Below are positions 39,692 to 47,446 of a stretch of 52,621 nt of DNA, piece by piece (the stretch's first letter is position 1; each line of letters opens with the position of its first letter). The translations under genes and the position numbers were made by a program. The notes beneath the pieces were generated by a model. That model had not been told where the DNA came from. It ran no database searches and saw only the letters and a list, made by a program, of their open reading frames with translations. This stretch comes from Methylobacterium sp. WSM2598 (GTDB lineage: Bacteria; Pseudomonadota; Alphaproteobacteria; Rhizobiales; Beijerinckiaceae), in contig NZ_KB900609.1 in the NCBI RefSeq assembly GCF_000379105.1, positions 5,989,963 through 6,042,583 on the forward strand, given 5' to 3'.

Positions 39692-41926
39692 ATGCAGCAG
39701 CCCCCCATCCGCGACGAGGACGACCCGCGGGTGGCCGGTGGTGACACGGGCGAGGACCGCCTCGTCGCCGATCTCGGACGGCTGGCGACGCTCGCGCGCA
39801 CCAGCCTGCGCGTCCCGGTCGCGATCCTGACCCGGCCCGCGGCGCCGCCCGTGGTCGCGGCGGGACGCGATCCCGCGGCGGGATGCGATCCCGCGGCGGG
39901 ATGCGAGCCGGGCGAGGCGGGCGCGCTCGCGGAGGCGCTCGCCGGGTGGGTCGCGCGGGCAGGCGACCTCCTCGTCGTGCCGGACCTGCGCGCGGCGGCG
40001 CCCGCGGAGGAGGCCCGCCGGGCGGCGGGCTGGCGCTTCTATGCCGGCAGCCCGGTCGCCGGGCCGGAGGGCCCGGCCGTGCTGGCCCTGCTCGGGCGCC
40101 GGCCGCGCCGGCTGAGCCCGGCCGAGGGCGACCAGCTCCGGGCCCTGGCGGCCCTCGCCGAAGGGGTGCTCGCGCGGCACGCCGAGGCCCGCCGCGCCGC
40201 GCGCGAGCGCGATGCCGCCGCGGCGGCGCTGCGCCGGCTCGGCGCCGAGATGGCGGAGCGGCAGAGCCTGTTCGACCGCGCCTGTCACTCCGCCAAGATC
40301 GGCGTCTGGTCCTGCGACCTCGCCACCGGGGCTTTGTCCTGGACCGACACGGTCTACGACCTGTTCGAGTTGCCGCGCGGCAGCCCGATCCTCCGGGAGG
40401 AGATCGCCCGGCTCTACGCCCCGGACTCCTTCGCCGCCATGGAAGCCGCGCGGGCGCGGGCGATCCGCGAGCGCGGCACCTTCGTGCTCGACGCCGAGAT
40501 CGTGACCGCCTGCGGCAACCGGCGCTGGATGCGCCTCACCGGCAATGTCGAGTGCGACGGCGTCCGGCCGCTGCGCCTCTTCGGGACCAAGCAGGACATC
40601 ACGGCCGAGCACACGCTCTGGGAGCGGACGCGCTTCCTCGCCGAGACCGACGTGCTGACTGGGCTCGCCAATCGCAGCGTGTTCCAGGCGCGGCTCTCGG
40701 CCCTGGACGGGCCGCAGGCGCGGGAGCGGGGGCCCGGCGCCCTGCTGCTCGTCGATCTCGACGGGTTCAAGCCGGTCAACGACACGTTCGGCCACGCGGC
40801 CGGGGATGCCTGCCTGGTCGAGGTCGCGGCGCGGCTGCGCGCCCTCTGCCGCGAGGCCGACCTCGTGGCGCGGATCGGCGGCGACGAGTTCGCCATCCTG
40901 ATCGGCCCCTCGGGCGGGCCGGCGGCGGCCGAGCGGGTCGCCGCGCGGGTGCTGCGGGCGCTCGCCGCGCCGATGGCGCCGGGCGGGCAGGTGTTCCAGC
41001 TCGGCGCCTCGGTCGGGATCGCGCTCGCGGATGGCTGCGGCAGCGCCGACCTGTTCATCCGCGCCGACCTCGCCCTCTACGCCGCCAAGGCCGCGGGCAA
41101 GAACACCTTCCGGTGCTTCACCCCCGACCTGCGCAGCTCGGGCGAGAAGCAGGCCGCCGCCGCCGCGGAGGCCGCCGCCGCCCTCGGCGCGGAGCGGATC
41201 GAGATCCGCTTCCAGCCGCGGCTGCGCCTCGCGGATGGCGGCCTCGTCGGCTTCGAGGCCGTCCCCAGGCTCGCGGGACCGAGCGGGCAGGATCCCCTCG
41301 CGGCCGCGGCCTCGGAGCCCGCCGTGACGGCCCGGATCGCCGCCTGGATCACGGAGCGCAGCCTCCGGCAAGCCGGGCACTGGACGGCGGCGCGCCTCGC
41401 CGGCCGGCGCTTGGCGCTGCGGGCCTGCGCGCCGCAGCTGCGCGAGCCGGGCTTCGCGGAGGATCTCGCGGCGCGCATCCAGCGCCACGGCCTCACCCCG
41501 GAGATGATCGAGGTCGAGGTGACCGAGGCCCTGTTCGTCCAGCCCGATCCCGGGCCGATGCGGGCCGCCCTGGCGCAGCTGCGCGCGCGGCGCGTCCGCA
41601 TCGTCCTCGACGCCTCGGCGAGCATCGCGGGCGTGCTCGGCCGCCTGCGCAGCGACCCGGTCGACGCGGTGAAGCTCGACCGCGCGCTGGTGGGCCGCTT
41701 CCTGGCCTCGCCCCTCGACCGGGCCGTGCTCGACGCGATCCTGCGCTTCTGCGCCGGCCTCGCGATCGAGGTCATCGCGGACGGCATCGAGACCGAGGCC
41801 CAGCACGAGGGCCTGCTCGCCCTCGGCTGCCCGGTCGGGCAGGGGCCGCGCTTCGCCGCGCCGCTGGCGCCCGAGGCCGCGGAGGCGTGGCTCGCCCCGG
41901 ACACGCGCAGCCACCGGGTCGCGTGA
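39692..41926 (+). CDS. Diguanylate cyclase (GAF-PAS-GGDEF) with degenerate EAL domain
   Basis: A 744-residue protein: GAF-like sensor (about 20-175), coiled-coil linker (ARRAARERDAAAAALRR), PAS domain (about 200-310), GGDEF (about 315-475) and EAL-like domain (about 490-735). The active site RIGGDEFAIL is intact at 396-400, and READ just before it is the RxxD product-inhibition site, so c-di-GMP synthesis is expected. The EAL half has lost key residues: EALLR is FEAVPR (Glu522 kept), DDFGTG is DASASI (640 on), and AEGVET is ADGIET. Phosphodiesterase activity is doubtful; it may bind c-di-GMP or act structurally. No membrane segments. ATG39692 is the first in frame. Spacer on both sides, so monocistronic. 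Confidence 0.88.
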   Translation: MQQPPIRDEDDPRVAGGDTGEDRLVADLGRLATLARTSLRVPVAILTRPAAPPVVAAGRDPAAGCDPAAGCEPGEAGALAEALAGWVARAGDLLVVPDLRAAAPAEEARRAAGWRFYAGSPVAGPEGPAVLALLGRRPRRLSPAEGDQLRALAALAEGVLARHAEARRAARERDAAAAALRRLGAEMAERQSLFDRACHSAKIGVWSCDLATGALSWTDTVYDLFELPRGSPILREEIARLYAPDSFAAMEAARARAIRERGTFVLDAEIVTACGNRRWMRLTGNVECDGVRPLRLFGTKQDITAEHTLWERTRFLAETDVLTGLANRSVFQARLSALDGPQARERGPGALLLVDLDGFKPVNDTFGHAAGDACLVEVAARLRALCREADLVARIGGDEFAILIGPSGGPAAAERVAARVLRALAAPMAPGGQVFQLGASVGIALADGCGSADLFIRADLALYAAKAAGKNTFRCFTPDLRSSGEKQAAAAAEAAAALGAERIEIRFQPRLRLADGGLVGFEAVPRLAGPSGQDPLAAAASEPAVTARIAAWITERSLRQAGHWTAARLAGRRLALRACAPQLREPGFAEDLAARIQRHGLTPEMIEVEVTEALFVQPDPGPMRAALAQLRARRVRIVLDASASIAGVLGRLRSDPVDAVKLDRALVGRFLASPLDRAVLDAILRFCAGLAIEVIADGIETEAQHEGLLALGCPVGQGPRFAAPLAPEAAEAWLAPDTRSHRVA
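39861..39914 (+). repeat. In-frame 18-bp tandem repeat within the GGDEF gene
   Basis: CGGGAYGCGATCCCGCGG occurs at 39861-39878 and 39879-39896 with a degenerate third unit to 39914. It encodes RDPAAG-CDPAAG-CEPGEA in the GAF-like domain. Each unit is a small palindrome (CGGGA/TCCCG). It inserts two cysteines in a surface-loop-like segment. Confidence 0.75.
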
Positions 41927-41989
41927 GCCGCCGGAGGTCCCGGCGCCTCGTCGCCGGCGGCCCGTCGCGCGGCGAGGGGCCGGCTTGTC

Positions 41990-42128
41990 ATACGACATCC
42001 GGTTGATGGCTTCGCCCTCTCCCATTTCGGCCATGCGGATGTCGGCGTCGCTCAGGCGCCGCGCTCAGGCACCGCGCAGGCTTGGGATCCGGGATCCGCT
42101 TCGGCCAGGCTCTCCCCTGGAGCGGACA
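41990..42128 (-). repeat. Dispersed structured element, copy 4 (after the acyltransferase gene, minus strand)
   Basis: Reverse orientation. Conserved stem CGACATCCG (41993-42001) with CGGATGTCG (42036-42044), perfect 9 bp, encloses the reverse complement of CATGGCCGAAATGGGAGAGGG. The linker contains the GCGGYGCCTGAGC duplication as in copy 3. The first hairpin is the most altered: TCCGCT (42095-42100) with AGCGGA (42121-42126), plus inner CCAGG/CCTGG (42105-42109, 42116-42120). It abuts the stop codon of the minus-strand acyltransferase gene, the same relation seen for the other three copies. Confidence 0.8.
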
Positions 42129-43193
42129 TCAGCTCATCGCGGCGTCGGGCGTCGACGCCCAGTTTCGCTGCAGTGCGGATTTGAGCGCCGCGTCGATAGG
42201 CTTCTCGATGAGACGCCAGATGACAATGCTGCCGCAAATCACCGTGAGCACGGCGACGGTGTACAGGATCGGGATGTGCCCGGATCCGACCTGAGGACCT
42301 AACCTCCGCCACACCTGCACGACTGCTGCAAGAACGAACATGTGGGAGAGATACATTGTATAGGACACGTCGCCCATGAGTTTGAGAAAATTGAACGACC
42401 TCCAAGAGATGCATGCGGCAGCGAATACCAGGGCTGCGGCGACGAGGCCAAAGCGCAGGACGCGGTAGGCCGGATCCACGATGGGCAGGGAGATGATGAG
42501 CGCGCACGCCAGAACGAACACCGCGCACGCGACGGGCTGGCTCCGAATCGTCCAGCGCCGCCAGACCGACGCGGCGATCATTCCGAAGCAGAACTCGAGG
42601 ACGATCGGGTCCGTATAGAACCCCAGCGGCCCCGGCGCATCGTTCAGGATACCCACCAGCGCCAGTGCCCCAAGTGCCGCGACAACGATCGTCACCACGC
42701 GGCCCTGCCGCCGAGCACCGCAAGCAATCGCGACCGCGAATAAGGAGTAGAAAAACATTTCGTAGTTGAGTGTCCAACCCGTTGGCAAGAGAGGAAGGAA
42801 TAAATTCGGCGCGACAGGGCTTGTCATCGGAAAGAAAAACAGAGATGCGAGAAGATGATCAAGATTCACAAACGACGATTTCACTGATTGTCCAAGATGC
42901 GGGACAAATACGATTATCGATACCATCGACAAAGTTGCAAGCCAGTACAGCGGAACAATTCTAATTATTCTACGAACGAAGAACTCGCGCCCGGTCAGCG
43001 CCGAGCCGCCATTTGTTGAGTGATACATCACAAATCCGCTGATCACGAAGAAGACGTCAACGCCGGCCTGCAAGCTCTCCAGCGCTTTATATCCCTCGTA
43101 GATATGAGCTAATTGAAGTTCGATATGAAAAAATACGACCGATAAAGCGGACATTCCTCTAAGGTACTGAATGCCAATAATTTCTTTCGGCAT
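42129..43193 (-). CDS. Acyltransferase family 3 membrane protein (OafA/exopolysaccharide type)
   Basis: A 354-residue protein with about ten membrane helices. IIGIQYLRGMSALSVVFFHIEL contains the family's catalytic-type His near the N-terminus. AGVDVFFVISGFVMYHST and FFVRRIIRIVPLYWLAT (Arg-rich loop) are hallmark motifs, as is the late GDVSYTMYLSHMF. Members O-acylate surface polysaccharides or antibiotics in the inner membrane; the acceptor is unknown here. Base composition is distinctly less GC-rich than the neighbours, with A/T third positions especially near the 5' end, pointing to horizontal acquisition. ATG43193 (MPKEIIGIQYLRG) is the family start. No polysaccharide gene is adjacent. Confidence 0.92.
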   Translation of the reverse strand: MPKEIIGIQYLRGMSALSVVFFHIELQLAHIYEGYKALESLQAGVDVFFVISGFVMYHSTNGGSALTGREFFVRRIIRIVPLYWLATLSMVSIIVFVPHLGQSVKSSFVNLDHLLASLFFFPMTSPVAPNLFLPLLPTGWTLNYEMFFYSLFAVAIACGARRQGRVVTIVVAALGALALVGILNDAPGPLGFYTDPIVLEFCFGMIAASVWRRWTIRSQPVACAVFVLACALIISLPIVDPAYRVLRFGLVAAALVFAAACISWRSFNFLKLMGDVSYTMYLSHMFVLAAVVQVWRRLGPQVGSGHIPILYTVAVLTVICGSIVIWRLIEKPIDAALKSALQRNWASTPDAAMS

Positions 43194-43589
43194 GAACACC
43201 CCCCACGCAGTTGATTTTTTTCTAAAGGCCGAGTTTGTCAGCAAAGACCGACTTGATGCCGCTGCACAGATCCGTCAAGCGGGAAGTGGGCCGGCACTTG
43301 GCTTGAGGGCGCGACGGGTGCCGGCGGCTTCCACGAGACGCGGGCACGCCGTCGTCCACTGCCCCGCACTGCCCTTCGAAGATCCCGCGTCACGGCGCGA
43401 AGGGTGCACGAAGCGAGCTGCCTCGCTTCCCGATGGCGTCGGAGGTCCCGAGATGGCCGACCCGCGTGAGCAACGGTCACTCGCCTCCACGGTCACCACG
43501 GCGGCTGACATCGGGATCGCGGCGATCGCCAGAGATCGCGCTGAACCCGGACCGGGTGTCGGCCGCAGTGACCCTGGGCATGCGCTTCC

Positions 43590-43722
43590 CACCCTCAGCA
43601 GCCCGTCACAGGGTCAAGGCGACCGGCCGCCTCGGGACCTGGCGGCGCGCCGCGACGCGCTACGACCGATCGGCCTGCGCCCATCGCGCCGCTGGTCTCG
43701 TCGCCTGGACCGGAACGGTGAG
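43590..43722 (+). pseudogene. Possible IS5-family transposase C-terminal remnant
   Basis: Codons starting near 43613 read KATGRLGTWRRAATRYDRSA, then CAHRAAGLVAW. This resembles the C-terminal block of IS5-family transposases (ERxFxRLKxWRRIATRYDK..., then a hydrophobic helix). The upstream part of the DDE domain, the usual IS terminal repeats and the target duplication are not visible, so if real it is a decayed fragment. Boundaries are approximate. The match is by eye only. Confidence 0.35.
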
Positions 43723-43843
43723 CCACTTGGTCGAGCATCGGGCGGACGAGAGCAACCAAGTGCAGCGCCGCGAGAGCGGACTTCGCTCAGATCGGAGCCC
43801 GACGCCTGCTCCAGGTCTCTGATCTCAGCCCAGCTTCTACGCT

Positions 43844-43907
43844 GAACCGGCATCCCCTTCGGCGGGACATGCGCTAGAGCATTTTCCGACGAAGGGGATG
43901 CCGGTTC
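43844..43907. repeat. Large palindrome around TAGAGCATTTTC
   Basis: GAACCGGCATCCCCTTCG (43844-43861) is perfectly complementary over 18 bp to 43890-43907. The 28-nt loop contains CTAGAGCATTTTCCGA. The string AGAGCATTTTCCGACGAAG next to a CCGGTTC arm resembles short palindromic repeats I recall as scattered through Rhizobiales intergenic DNA; that recollection has not been checked. Confidence 0.7.
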
Positions 43908-43941
43908 GTCGCGGACAATGCGGCAGGATCAAAGATCGAGA

Positions 43942-43974
43942 GCGGCACCCGATTGCAACGTGATCGGGTGCCGC
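43942..43974 (-). terminator. Hairpin terminator of the FadR-type regulator gene
   Basis: GCGGCACCCGAT (43942-43953) pairs over 12 bp with ATCGGGTGCCGC (43963-43974), loop TGCAACGTG. It directly follows the regulator's stop on the minus strand; after the stem comes CTCTCGATCTTTGATCC, a weak T-containing tail. Confidence 0.65.
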
Positions 43975-43975
43975 C

Positions 43976-44680
43976 CTAGAGGTGCCGCAACCCGAAATCC
44001 TCCAGCAGCGGAAGCAGGTTGTCGCGCGCGCGGATGCGGTGCGCGCGGGCGTGCCGGTGCGCGCCGGCCGCGTCCGCCGCGCGAATGGCCGCGATGATGG
44101 AGCGGTGCTCGGCCACGGAGGCGTCGAGCTCCTGCCGGAGCCGGAGCGTCAGCATCCGCGCGCGATGGGACTGGTCGTTGACGGTCTGCATGATCCGGAT
44201 CAGGCGCCCGTTGCCGGCCCGCTCGACGAGCGTCCGGTGGAAGCCCTCGTCCGCGGCGCCCCAGGCCGGGAGATCGCCGCAGGCTTGCGCCGCCGCCATC
44301 GCGTCCGTGTGGGCCGCGAGTTCGCCCGCGGCGCGCATCCGCTCGGCCTCCGGCAGGCGGGCCACCAGCTCGGCCGCCTGGCCTTCGAGGGCGATGATCA
44401 CGTCGTAGATCTCGCGCATGTCCTCCGGCGCGACGGCGCAGATCAGGATGCCGCGGCGCGGCAGCACCCGCACCAGCCCGTCCTCCTGGAGGCGGATCGC
44501 GGCCTCGTGCACCGGGGTCCGGCTCATGCCGAGCCGCAGCGCGATCTCCTGCTCGGAGGCTTGGTAGCCGGGGGCGAATTCGGAATTCCGGATCGCCCGC
44601 TTCATGGCCGCGTAAGCATCATCGACGAGCGAGGGACGCTTCTCGCCCTCCGCGTCCCGTGCCGCCCTCGACCGCGCCAT
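43976..44680 (-). CDS. GntR-family (FadR subfamily) transcriptional regulator
   Basis: A 234-residue regulator. Winged helix-turn-helix at about 20-85: SLVDDAYAAMKRAIRNSEF, SEQEIALRLGMSRTPVHEAAIRLQEDGLV and VLPRRGILI (wing). The C-terminal FCD-type helical ligand domain contains EIYDVIIALEGQAAELVA, then DEGFHRTLVERAGN and the metal/ligand His in EHRSIIAAIRAAD. It is divergent from the tartrate-type permease gene, across a 179-bp spacer holding repeated palindromes, so it probably represses that operon and itself, with tartrate or D-malate as inducer (inference). ATG44680 follows GGGAGGGCGGGG; longer forms in frame would run into the operator region. Confidence 0.9.
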   Translation of the reverse strand: MARSRAARDAEGEKRPSLVDDAYAAMKRAIRNSEFAPGYQASEQEIALRLGMSRTPVHEAAIRLQEDGLVRVLPRRGILICAVAPEDMREIYDVIIALEGQAAELVARLPEAERMRAAGELAAHTDAMAAAQACGDLPAWGAADEGFHRTLVERAGNGRLIRIMQTVNDQSHRARMLTLRLRQELDASVAEHRSIIAAIRAADAAGAHRHARAHRIRARDNLLPLLEDFGLRHL

Positions 44681-44711
44681 CCCCGCCCTCCCGTCACGCC
44701 CCGCCGACTTA

Positions 44712-44827
44712 CCAGCTTCCGCGCAAGTTTCCCAGCTTCCATGCAAGTTGCAACGGAAGGGTTGACGCTCCTTCCCCGCGCTGCCATACGCCATGCGAGC
44801 TTGCATGGAAGCTGGCACGAAAGCTGG
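44712..44827. promoter_or_regulatory. Operator-like array of CTTSCRYGSAAG palindromes
   Basis: Left of centre are two direct copies on a 20-bp period: CCAGCTTCCGCGCAAG (44712-44727) and CCAGCTTCCATGCAAG (44732-44747). Right of centre is the exact inverse, CTTGCATGGAAGCTGG (44800-44815), followed by a degenerate inverse, CACGAAAGCTGG (44816-44827). Each core (CTTCCATGCAAG, CTTCCGCGCAAG) is a near-palindrome suited to a dimeric winged-helix regulator. The 20-bp period would put both sites on one face of DNA. Placement fits control of both divergent promoters by the adjacent FadR-type protein. Confidence 0.7.
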
Positions 44828-44859
44828 CGCGCGGTGCAGGCGCCCTCACGGAGGAAACG

Positions 44860-46158
44860 ATGGACGCCTCGCTCGAGCAGGCCACCATGCGCAAGGTCGC
44901 GTGGCGCCTGGTCCCATTCATTTGCCTTCTCTACTTCATCGCCTTCATCGACCGCGTGAACATCGGTTTCGCCGCGCTGACGATGAACAAGGACCTTGGC
45001 TTCTCGTCGGCCGTTTTCGGCTTCGGGGCCGGCGTGTTCTTCCTCGGATATTTCCTGTTCGAGGTGCCCTCGAACATCATCCTCGAGCGGGTCGGCGCGC
45101 GGCTGTGGATCGCCCGCGTGATGATCACCTGGGGCATCACCTCCGCGGCTTTCGCCTTCATCAAGGGCGAGTGGAGCTTCTACGTCCTGCGGTTCCTGCT
45201 CGGGGTGGCGGAGGCGGGGTTCTTTCCCGGCATCATCCTCTACCTGAGCTACTGGTTCCCGGCGCGCTACCGGGCGGGGGTCGTCTCGCTGTTCATGGCC
45301 GCGGCCCCGCTCTCGGTGGTCCTGGGCTCGCCGATCTCCAGCGCGCTGCTCGAGATGGAGGGGATCATGGGCCTCCACGGCTGGCAGTGGATGTTCATCC
45401 TGGAGGCGATCCCGGCCGTGCTGCTCGGCATCGCGGTGCTGTTCTACCTGACGGACCGGCCCGAGAAGGCGACGTGGCTCGCCGAGGAGCAGCGGGCGTG
45501 GCTGGTGGCCGAGATGAACGAGGAACACGCGCGCAAGGGGCCGACCGCCAAGCACGGCCTCGTGAGCGGCCTCGCCGATCCGCGCGTGCTGGCGCTGGCG
45601 CTCGTCTATTTCGGCACTTCGGCCGGCCTCTACACGCTCGGCATCTGGGCGCCGCAGATCATCAAGAGCTTCGGCCTGTCCACGATGACGGTCGGCCTGC
45701 TCAACGCCGTGCCGCCGACGGTCGCGGTGGCGGCGATGATCCTGTGGGCGCGCCATTCCGACAGGACGCGCGAGCGCACCTGGCACGTGGTCATCGCCTG
45801 CCTGGTCGCGGCCGCGGGCCTGATGCTCGCCGGCGGCGCCTCCTCGGTCGCGGCGGTGGTCGCCGCCCTCAGCCTGGTCAATATCGGCATCAGCGCGGCC
45901 AAGCCGCCGCTCTGGGCGATGCCGACGATGTTCCTGTCCGGCTCGGCCGCGGCGGTGGGCATCGCCACGATCAACTCGATCGGCAACCTCGGCGGCTTCG
46001 CGGGTCCCTGGGTGATCGGCTGGATCAAGGACCGGACGGGCAGCTTCACCGGCGGCCTGATCTTCGTGGCCGCGCTCCTCGTCCTCTCCGCGATCCTCAC
46101 CCTCGTCGTCGCCCGCGCGGGGCGGCGCTCCGCGCCCGCGGGCGCCGTCGCGCGCTGA
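44860..46158 (+). CDS. ttuB: MFS transporter, ACS family, probable tartrate permease
   Basis: A 432-residue inner-membrane permease with 12 expected helices. FICLLYFIAFIDRVNIGFAALT is the ACS signature; AEAGFFPGIILYLSYWFPARYR and GWQWMFILEAIPAVLLG follow. It is strongly similar in layout and motifs to the permease at 28514. Being followed by ttuC-like and pyruvate kinase genes, in the order known from the tartrate-utilisation cluster of Agrobacterium vitis (ttuB, ttuC, ttuE), tartrate or a similar dicarboxylate is the likely cargo. ATG44860 follows GGAGG with ideal spacing. First gene of the operon; 31 bp to ttuC. Confidence 0.88.
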   Translation: MDASLEQATMRKVAWRLVPFICLLYFIAFIDRVNIGFAALTMNKDLGFSSAVFGFGAGVFFLGYFLFEVPSNIILERVGARLWIARVMITWGITSAAFAFIKGEWSFYVLRFLLGVAEAGFFPGIILYLSYWFPARYRAGVVSLFMAAAPLSVVLGSPISSALLEMEGIMGLHGWQWMFILEAIPAVLLGIAVLFYLTDRPEKATWLAEEQRAWLVAEMNEEHARKGPTAKHGLVSGLADPRVLALALVYFGTSAGLYTLGIWAPQIIKSFGLSTMTVGLLNAVPPTVAVAAMILWARHSDRTRERTWHVVIACLVAAAGLMLAGGASSVAAVVAALSLVNIGISAAKPPLWAMPTMFLSGSAAAVGIATINSIGNLGGFAGPWVIGWIKDRTGSFTGGLIFVAALLVLSAILTLVVARAGRRSAPAGAVAR

Positions 46159-46189
46159 AACCCTCCCCTCGCTCTCACGGAGACCCTTC

Positions 46190-47266
46190 ATGAAGACCTA
46201 CACCATCGCCGCCATCCCCGCCGACGGCATCGGCGTCGAGGTCATCGCCGCCGGCATCGAGGTGCTGGAGGCGCTGGCCGAGAAGTCCGGCAGCTTCAAG
46301 TTCAGGTTCGATCACTTCGACTGGGGTTCGGACTACTACAAGAAGCACGGCGTGATGATGCCCGCGGACGGCCGCGAGCAGATCAGGAACCACGACGCGA
46401 TCTTCTTCGGGGCGGTGGGCGCGCCGGACGTGCCCGACCACATCACCCTGTGGGGCCTGCGGCTCGCGATCTGCCAGCCTTTCGACCAGTACGCCAACGT
46501 GCGCCCGACCCGCATCCTGCCGGGCATCACCAGCCCGCTGCGCCACGTGAGCGGCCCGGAGCTCGACTGGGTGATCGTGCGCGAGAATTCCGAGGGCGAG
46601 TACGCGGGCGTCGGCGGGCGCGTGCACCAGGGCCACCCGGAGGAGGTCGCCACCGACGTCTCGATGATGACGCGCGCGGGCGTCGACCGCATCATCCGCT
46701 TCGCCTTCAGGCTGGCGCAGAGCCGTCCGCGCAAGCTCCTCACCGTGGTGACGAAGTCGAACGCGCAGCGCCACGCCATGGTGATGTGGGACGAGATCGC
46801 CGCCGAGGTGGCCAAGGACTTCCCGGACGTGACCTGGGACAAGATGCTGGTCGACGCCATGACCATGCGCATGGTGATGAAGCCGGCCACCCTCGACACG
46901 ATCGTGGCGACGAACCTGCACGCCGACATCCTGTCGGACCTCGCCGCCGCGCTCGCCGGCTCGCTCGGCATCGCGCCGACCGCGAACATCAACCCGGAGC
47001 GCAAGTTCCCGTCGATGTTCGAGCCGATCCACGGCTCGGCCTTCGACATCACCGGCAAGGGCATCGCCAACCCGATCGCGACCTTCTGGACCGCCGTGCA
47101 GATGCTGGAGCACCTGGGCGAGCCGGCCGCGGCGGCGCGCCTGATGCGGGCGGTGGAGCGCGTGACCGCGGATCCGAACCTGCACACGCCCGACCTCGGC
47201 GGCAAGGCCACCACGCGCCAGGTCACCGACGCCGTGATCGCCGCCGTCCAGGGCGACAACGAGTGA
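46190..47266 (+). CDS. ttuC: Tartrate dehydrogenase/decarboxylase (D-malate dehydrogenase family)
   Basis: A 358-residue NAD+-dependent beta-decarboxylating dehydrogenase of the isocitrate/isopropylmalate dehydrogenase family. IAAIPADGIGVEVIAAG, FDWGSDYYKKHGVMMPADG (tartrate/D-malate type rather than isopropylmalate type), WGLRLAICQPFDQYANVRPTR, ENSEGEYAGVGGR, TKSNAQRH with the catalytic Lys, DAMTMRMV and NLHADILSDLAAALAGSLG with metal-binding aspartates are all present. It converts tartrate to oxaloglycolate/glycerate or D-malate to pyruvate; which one dominates cannot be read. The product enters the pyruvate node with the next gene, pyruvate kinase. Confidence 0.92.
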   Translation: MKTYTIAAIPADGIGVEVIAAGIEVLEALAEKSGSFKFRFDHFDWGSDYYKKHGVMMPADGREQIRNHDAIFFGAVGAPDVPDHITLWGLRLAICQPFDQYANVRPTRILPGITSPLRHVSGPELDWVIVRENSEGEYAGVGGRVHQGHPEEVATDVSMMTRAGVDRIIRFAFRLAQSRPRKLLTVVTKSNAQRHAMVMWDEIAAEVAKDFPDVTWDKMLVDAMTMRMVMKPATLDTIVATNLHADILSDLAAALAGSLGIAPTANINPERKFPSMFEPIHGSAFDITGKGIANPIATFWTAVQMLEHLGEPAAAARLMRAVERVTADPNLHTPDLGGKATTRQVTDAVIAAVQGDNE

Positions 47267-47300
47267 GGTGAGCTCGCGGCCGCGCCCGGGGATCTCCCGG

Positions 47301-47320
47301 GGCGGCCGTTCGCGGCCGCC
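47301..47320 (+). terminator. TTCG-loop hairpin between ttuC and pyk
   Basis: GGCGGCCG (47301-47308), loop TTCG, CGGCCGCC (47313-47320): a perfect 8-bp stem with no T-tract. It may be a partial terminator or an mRNA segment barrier within the operon. Confidence 0.5.
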
Positions 47321-47446
47321 GCGGATCCGCGCGCGCCGGCGACCGGACGGTCCCGACGCCCCGACCCCGACCAACCTGAGCGATGTCCGCGCCGTCCTGA
47401 TCGTCCCAAGCCCCAGCAGAGGCGGCCCGCACAGGGCCGAGAGCCC

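Larger units (their letters stand above)
43194..43975. other. 782-bp intergenic stretch with transposase remnant and palindromes
   Basis: Open frames exist on both strands but none is recognisable as a gene, apart from the possible transposase tail noted separately. The left 80 bp remain AT-richer like the acyltransferase gene, including a TTTTTTT run; the rest returns to high GC. Two strong inverted repeats occupy 43844-43974. Confidence 0.5.

Noticed and set aside
43171..43845. 224-codon plus-strand open frame through the accessory spacer
   Set aside because: It starts inside the opposite-strand acyltransferase gene, has no plausible ribosome-binding site and gives low-complexity Arg/Ser/Pro/Ala sequence with no motif.
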